In this document: piece after piece, positions 59,348 through 64,000 of the stretch
How positions within the stretch are numbered: position 1 is the first letter of the stretch
How the letters are laid out: each line of letters begins with the position of its first letter
DNA from: Forsythia viridissima
Taxonomy: Eukaryota > Streptophyta > Magnoliopsida > Lamiales > Oleaceae
NCBI GenBank assembly: GCA_030279155.1
Contig: CM059042.1
Location: forward strand, 19,008,692 to 19,072,691
Length of the DNA stretch: 64,000 nucleotides
Direction of reading: 5' to 3'
Notes under the pieces: generated by a model
The model's input: the letters and a program-made list of their open reading frames with translations, nothing else
Told to the model about the DNA's origin: nothing
The model's database searches: none
Translations under genes and position numbers: made by a program

Positions 59348-60617
59348 GATTTTGGAGTCCAACTTCTGATTATGAAACAATCGTCGGTTATTTTAATCGT
59401 TTGGCAAATTTTTAAAAAATGATTCTAAAAGAATCTATATCATTTGGCAGTTGATTTTGAGAAGCAGCAAAATTGTAGCTTTTCAGATCAAGCTTTTAGC
59501 TTTTCTATTTATCTATTACTAAATACCAATTTTGACCTTAATCAATTAAAGTAATTTTTATTGTCACATATTTATTAATATTCTAATTATAATGCATTTC
59601 CACAAATAATTTAAATTTAAATTTAAATGATTTTTGTTTAATATTAATATGCTTTTATTTTTTTTATGTTTTAAAATTTTAAGATATTAAAATATAAATT
59701 TTACAATATTACTCAAGATAATAATAATATAAAATAATATTATTATAATCAATTTCAGCAATAAATCACTTTTGTTACCAAACACTTAAATACTGATTTT
59801 GAAAAATACAACAATTATGAAACAATAGTGTATCAAACACTTATTTAATATTTTCTTAAGCTGATTCTTTTTGGAGCACAGCCAAAGCTGATTCTCTTAA
59901 AAGTACAACAATACTAAACCAAGACGCCGATTGATATTGATTTTGGAGCCCAACTTCTGATTATCAAACAATCAGAAGTTGTTTTAGGCGTTTGATAAAT
60001 TTTAAAAAGTGATTCTCAAAGAATTTGTATCATCTGGCAGCAAATTTTGAGAAGCAGCAAAATATAATTTTTCAGATTCTGTTTTTAGCTTCTCTCTATC
60101 TATTATTAAAATACAAATTTTGACCTTAATTAATTAAAGTCATTCGTTTTATGTCACAGATTTATTAGTATTGTAATTATAATGCATATCTACAAATGAT
60201 TTAAATTTAAATTTAATTAATTTTTGGACAATATTAGTATACTTTTGTTTTATGATGTTTTAAAATTTTAAGATTTAATAGATATATATATTATTTTATT
60301 TTAAAATAATTACGGTAAATGCATAGTCTTGAATAAATATTTGATAATATTACATATTGTTATAGAAGTAAAATTAAATTTTACATTACTACTATTGATA
60401 ATAATAATATTATAATCAATGTCTATTTTAATAATTTTATACAATTACAACAATAAATTACTTTTATTATCAAATGCTTAAATACTAATTTGAAATATAC
60501 ATCAATTATGAAACAAGAGTTTATCAAATATTTTTCTGATTCTTTTCATAACTAATTCTTTCTGCAGTACAATAAATATTAATTCTCTTAAAATCACAGC
60601 AATATCAAAATAAAGTC
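59348..60617. repeat. 590-bp tandem duplication
   Basis: Two diverged direct copies (about 59348-59930 and 59939-60617) both start GATTTTGGAG-CCAACTTCTGATTAT and both contain TTTTGAGAAGCAGCAAAAT. Both end in GATTCTCTTAAAA-type sequence. Each unit has MITE-like foldback character (TTTGGCAG..GATTTTGAGAAGC). No ORF is present. Confidence 0.75.
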
Positions 60618-61075
60618 AACCCAAACCTTTGACTTTTTTTAATATCAGAATTAGCTCCACTACTTGGAACGTAATATAGTCCTTTTCTATTCTCGTTCAT
60701 AAATGATCGACTTCGTTATGGAAAATTGCCAACTTTTTTTAGAAAAATCTAAAAATACGTGTGCACTTTTAGAATGGGCTTCCCTAGTCAAGTATTCGTC
60801 AACCCTTATTGAATGTGTGGTGGGACCCTTTTAGAAAATATACTACATTGAAACTGTTTTTCAACACAGTGATGCAGACATTTTAGATTTTTAGTAACGA
60901 CCAATTAAATCTTTCTCAACTTTCAAAGCACAGTAATTACCTACCACAATGGGATAATTTATATTGTCCAATGCCTATACGACAGTGGACAATTAGTCAC
61001 AAACTTTTTTTAATATTAAATAAGTTTCTTTTTGATCAATTATTCATTGTCATGTAAGTAGTGAACACTGGCGAA

Positions 61076-61722
61076 GGTCACGTGACCTCCAAAAAAAAAA
61101 TTTCCATCTTGTTTTTTTTTAGTATAATATAAAGCAAAAATTAAGTGTTTGTTTATTTGTGATTTTGACCCAATTGTCAAGCATTTAATGGATGGATTTA
61201 TTTTTTAATTAACTATTTAATTTTGATTTAATATCAATTTAATGAATGGCAAACCTAATATAAATTTAATGTAAGACAATTAGACTTATTGACCTAATAA
61301 AATTAATAATACAAAATTACAAATGATTGACACATTTCTCAAATGATAATACAAAATTAATAAATGCACTTTACTTGTTAATACTTATTGTGTTCAATTG
61401 ATTTTTTTCTTTTTTCTTTTGAGCTTGAGTAATAGTTAATTTAATCTGTGAACTGGATCTTACTATTTTGGAGATAATTTTATATAAGGCGACGTGAATA
61501 AAAAGAGTTTGACTAATTTTAGATCTTGAATATTTTTGTACAATGACTTATTGTAAGTTTTTTAAAGATCATGACTTATAAAAAAGTATTAGATTCTTAT
61601 AAAAATGAGTTTAGTAATTATAATTTTAAGAAAAAAAATTCTGGGGCCCATGAAGGCTTCCCCCCTCATTCGGCCCGCCCTATAGGTGACCCCCTCACTT
61701 AAAATGGCTGGCTCCGCTACTA
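61076..61722. mobile_element. hAT-type MITE relative, about 647 bp
   Basis: The left end is CACTGGCGAAGG and the right end read inward is TAGTAGCGGAGCC. The last 200 bp match the right half of the element at 50089-50482, including TTTTTGTACAATGACTTATTG and the GCTCCGC terminus. Flanking 8-mers agree only weakly (5 of 8), so the target duplication is decayed or the border is off by a few bases. Confidence 0.6.
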
Positions 61723-62654
61723 ACAGCGAACAACATAAATTCTCTTTATTGTAGGGAGGAGATCACTACTCTGTTTCATCATCCCTTTAATTTGCGAGTA
61801 ATATTAATTTTGTAAACATCAATTTTTTGCAACCATTGTTCCCAATATATGATACTATTAGTTAGTAATATATTAAATCATGATCTAACTATATCGATCA
61901 GAGAAAAAAGAAAAAAATTGCTCCAATGAGACAAAGGATTAAAAATATTGATCCTTAAAAGTCTTCCTTCAATCAACTCACCCGTGACAATTTAACCTTG
62001 TTGTCGTCAAATTTGTTTTCTTAATAAACACAATCTAAACAAAAAGAAAACGCAACAACTTACCAAAGAAAACTAAAAAAAATACTAAAACTTGTAATTT
62101 GCGAGAGCGAACCTCAAAAGAAAAGAAAAAATAAAGTTGGGCAGACAGAAAGACTGAAAAAGTACCAAAAAATAAAAAAAAATAGTCAACACCTTACCAA
62201 AAAAAAGAAGAAGAAAAGAAAACTAAACTAGTGCTAAAACCTAATCTTTTGTGTGTGTGTTTGTGAGTGTGTGTATTTTTTTTTTAGGAAAAAAAACTAC
62301 AACTAGTATAAGAATAAAATTAACAAAGACTAAATTAACTTTTCGAAATAGTTTTCAACGACACCAAAAACTTGTGAATTTTTAATTATTTGCAGCACAT
62401 GAATCTATTGAAGTATAGAGTCAATGAACAACGAAGTAGAACCAACATAGATTACAAATAAAGAAAGTTGAGTTTAATTTAAAATTAAATATTAATCTAG
62501 TCTATATTGGATAACTCAAACGACTTGGACGATTTTAACAAACACCCAGTGATCACACCGAATCAACATCATTCACATCTTATTAAGCATATCTATTGTT
62601 TATTATTTATCTTTTTTTTTTTTAGACTTATCTGCTCCTATCATTAATAATCAC
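61723..62654. other. AT-rich stretch without genes
   Basis: A-rich and T-rich tracts, with GTGTGTGTGTTTGTGAGTG near 62250. No gene or clear repeat border is seen. Confidence 0.4.
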
Positions 62655-64000
62655 CTTCAATGAGATCGTCACCCACCGGATCACCTCAAAGATTATGTTT
62701 GCAATTATACATCATTCTCAACATATTTCTTGATTGCAAATTATTTTTTTGTCTCATCTAAGTCACTCTCGCCGTACGTTTCTAACAAATATCATGACCA
62801 ACCAAGAACCACGTTCTTACTCTCAAGCCATTAAATCCATCGAACAGTGGATGCAATGGCCAAAGAAATTCAAGCCCTTGAATCCAACGATACTTGATCG
62901 TTATGTCCACTTCCAATTGGCAAATCACTAATTAGTTGTAAATAGGCCTATAAAATTAAATCTCGTCCAGATGGTTAACTTGAAATATATAAAGCTCGTT
63001 TAATTGCCAAGGGTTATACTCAAGTTGAAGGCATCGATTATCATGATACTTTTGCACTCGTTGCCAAATTAGTTATTGTTCGTCTCCTTCTTTCCATTGC
63101 TGCCATTAAAAATTGGTCTTTGTACTAACTTGATGTCAACAATGATTTTCTCCAAGGTGATCTAAATGAAGAAGTTTATATGAAACTCCCACAGAGATTT
63201 TCTCGAAAGGGTGAGACTCGTGTATGTAAATTAAATAAGTCTATATATGGTCTTAAACAGGCTTCTCGTCAATACCACTCTCATTCAATATGGTTTTCAT
63301 CAATCTATTTCAGATTATAGTTTATTTATATATATTCGTGATCAAACTTCTGTTTTTGTTTTTTTGTCTATTTCAATGATATTATTGACACTGGAAACCA
63401 TGATGAAACCATATTTGATCTCAAACACTTTCTCACTCAATCTTTCTCCTTGAAAGATCTCGACAGACTTCAAGATTTTTCTGGACATTGAAATGTCTCG
63501 TTTTAAAGAAGATATATTTCTTTGTCAACGAAAATATGTTCTTGAAATATTATCTGATTGTGGTATAATTGGTTCACGATCATCTGATTTTCCTATGGAA
63601 CAAAATATTTGTCTACGTCCGACAGATGGCACTCCACTTTCTAATCCAGAACTCTATCGACGACTGATAGGTTGTCTTCTCTATCTTACTGTGGCACGAC
63701 CTGGTATCCAGTATGATGTAAACATCAATAGTCAATTCATGCAATCTCCATGATCTTTCCATCTTGATGCTGCCAATTGAGTCATTATCTTAAATGTTCT
63801 ATTGGTAAATGTTTTAATGTTTATTTCTTTTTGCTTTTAGTTCTCTTACTATGGTTGGATACACCGACTCTGATGGGCCGGTTGTCCTACTACTCGTTAC
63901 TCAACTACTAGCTATTTCACTATATTGGGTTCTAGTCATAACTCTTGAATAACCAAGAAACTACCAACAATTTCTCGTTCTTCTTTATAAGTTGAATATT
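62655..64000 (+). pseudogene. Ty1/copia retrotransposon pol relic
   Basis: This is a decayed reverse transcriptase region of a Ty1/copia element that continues past the window edge. Recognisable pieces include ARLIAKGYTQVEGIDYHDTF (about 63000-63055), the NDFLQGDLNEEVYMKLP segment and SIYGLKQASRQ. Downstream pieces are SDYSLF and, in the open frame 63493-63753, the RRLIGCLLYLTVARPGIQYD segment. Several stops and frame changes break it. The catalytic YVDD box reads YFND (63369-63380), so the enzyme would be inactive even apart from the stops. No LTR was identified. Confidence 0.85.

Overview
This is eukaryotic nuclear DNA from a flowering plant, most likely a eudicot. The evidence is AT-rich sequence, GT-AG introns, plant-type gene families (an ECT/YTH reader, a PPR protein, a NiaP/OCT7 transporter) and a dense plant transposon load (Mutator-like elements or MULEs, hAT, Harbinger, Helitron, Ty1/copia). 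The species cannot be fixed from the sequence alone. No tRNA, rRNA or CRISPR array was seen.

Five host genes look intact. (1) An m6A reader of the YTH/ECT family lies on the minus strand (2734-12036). It has eight coding exons whose phases all fit, encodes about 608 aa and keeps the three cage tryptophans. (2) A two-exon organellar ribosomal protein uS17 gene lies on the plus strand (19484-19989). (3) An intronless E-class PPR gene lies on the minus strand (27856-29724) and resembles Arabidopsis At4g31070. (4, 5) Two tandem five-exon copies of a NiaP/OCT7-type nicotinate/organic-cation MFS transporter lie on the minus strand (31276-36166 and 39615-42182), with identical intron phases and reading frames open throughout. 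These genes do not form a pathway. They are ordinary neighbours separated by transposon-rich DNA.

The rest is mainly mobile DNA, often nested. YTH intron 4 holds a MULE (6728-10145, perfect 9-bp target duplication). Inside it sits a second MULE (6965-9623) with a decayed FAR1/FHY3-like gene. A 5.8-kb MULE (13325-19146) with inverted repeats of about 185 bp carries a decayed MuDR-type transposase. Convergent to that is a GRF-zinc-finger/coiled-coil/transmembrane ORF, and a 2.5-kb Helitron is inserted in the same element. Its right end lies 338 bp from the uS17 start codon. A 3.8-kb MULE-like element (21407-25213) is filled with about 40 copies of a GATACTGTTTT motif arranged in opposed blocks. 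From 46.9 to 48.3 kb a FAR1-type C-terminal relic faces a zinc-knuckle/GRF exon, again convergently. Further right are two hAT MITEs (49423-49615 and 50089-50482), a TIR element (52461-53668), a dimeric Harbinger MITE (56234-57036), several tandem duplications (55.7-60.6 kb) and a decayed Ty1/copia pol that runs off the window end.

The most interesting signal is the repeated pairing of a transposase-like gene with a convergent GRF zinc-finger gene. The layout recalls maize mudrA/mudrB. Next is the motif-array element at 21.4-25.2 kb. All exon boundaries were read by eye from splice consensus, reading frame and family conservation; no search or alignment program was run.
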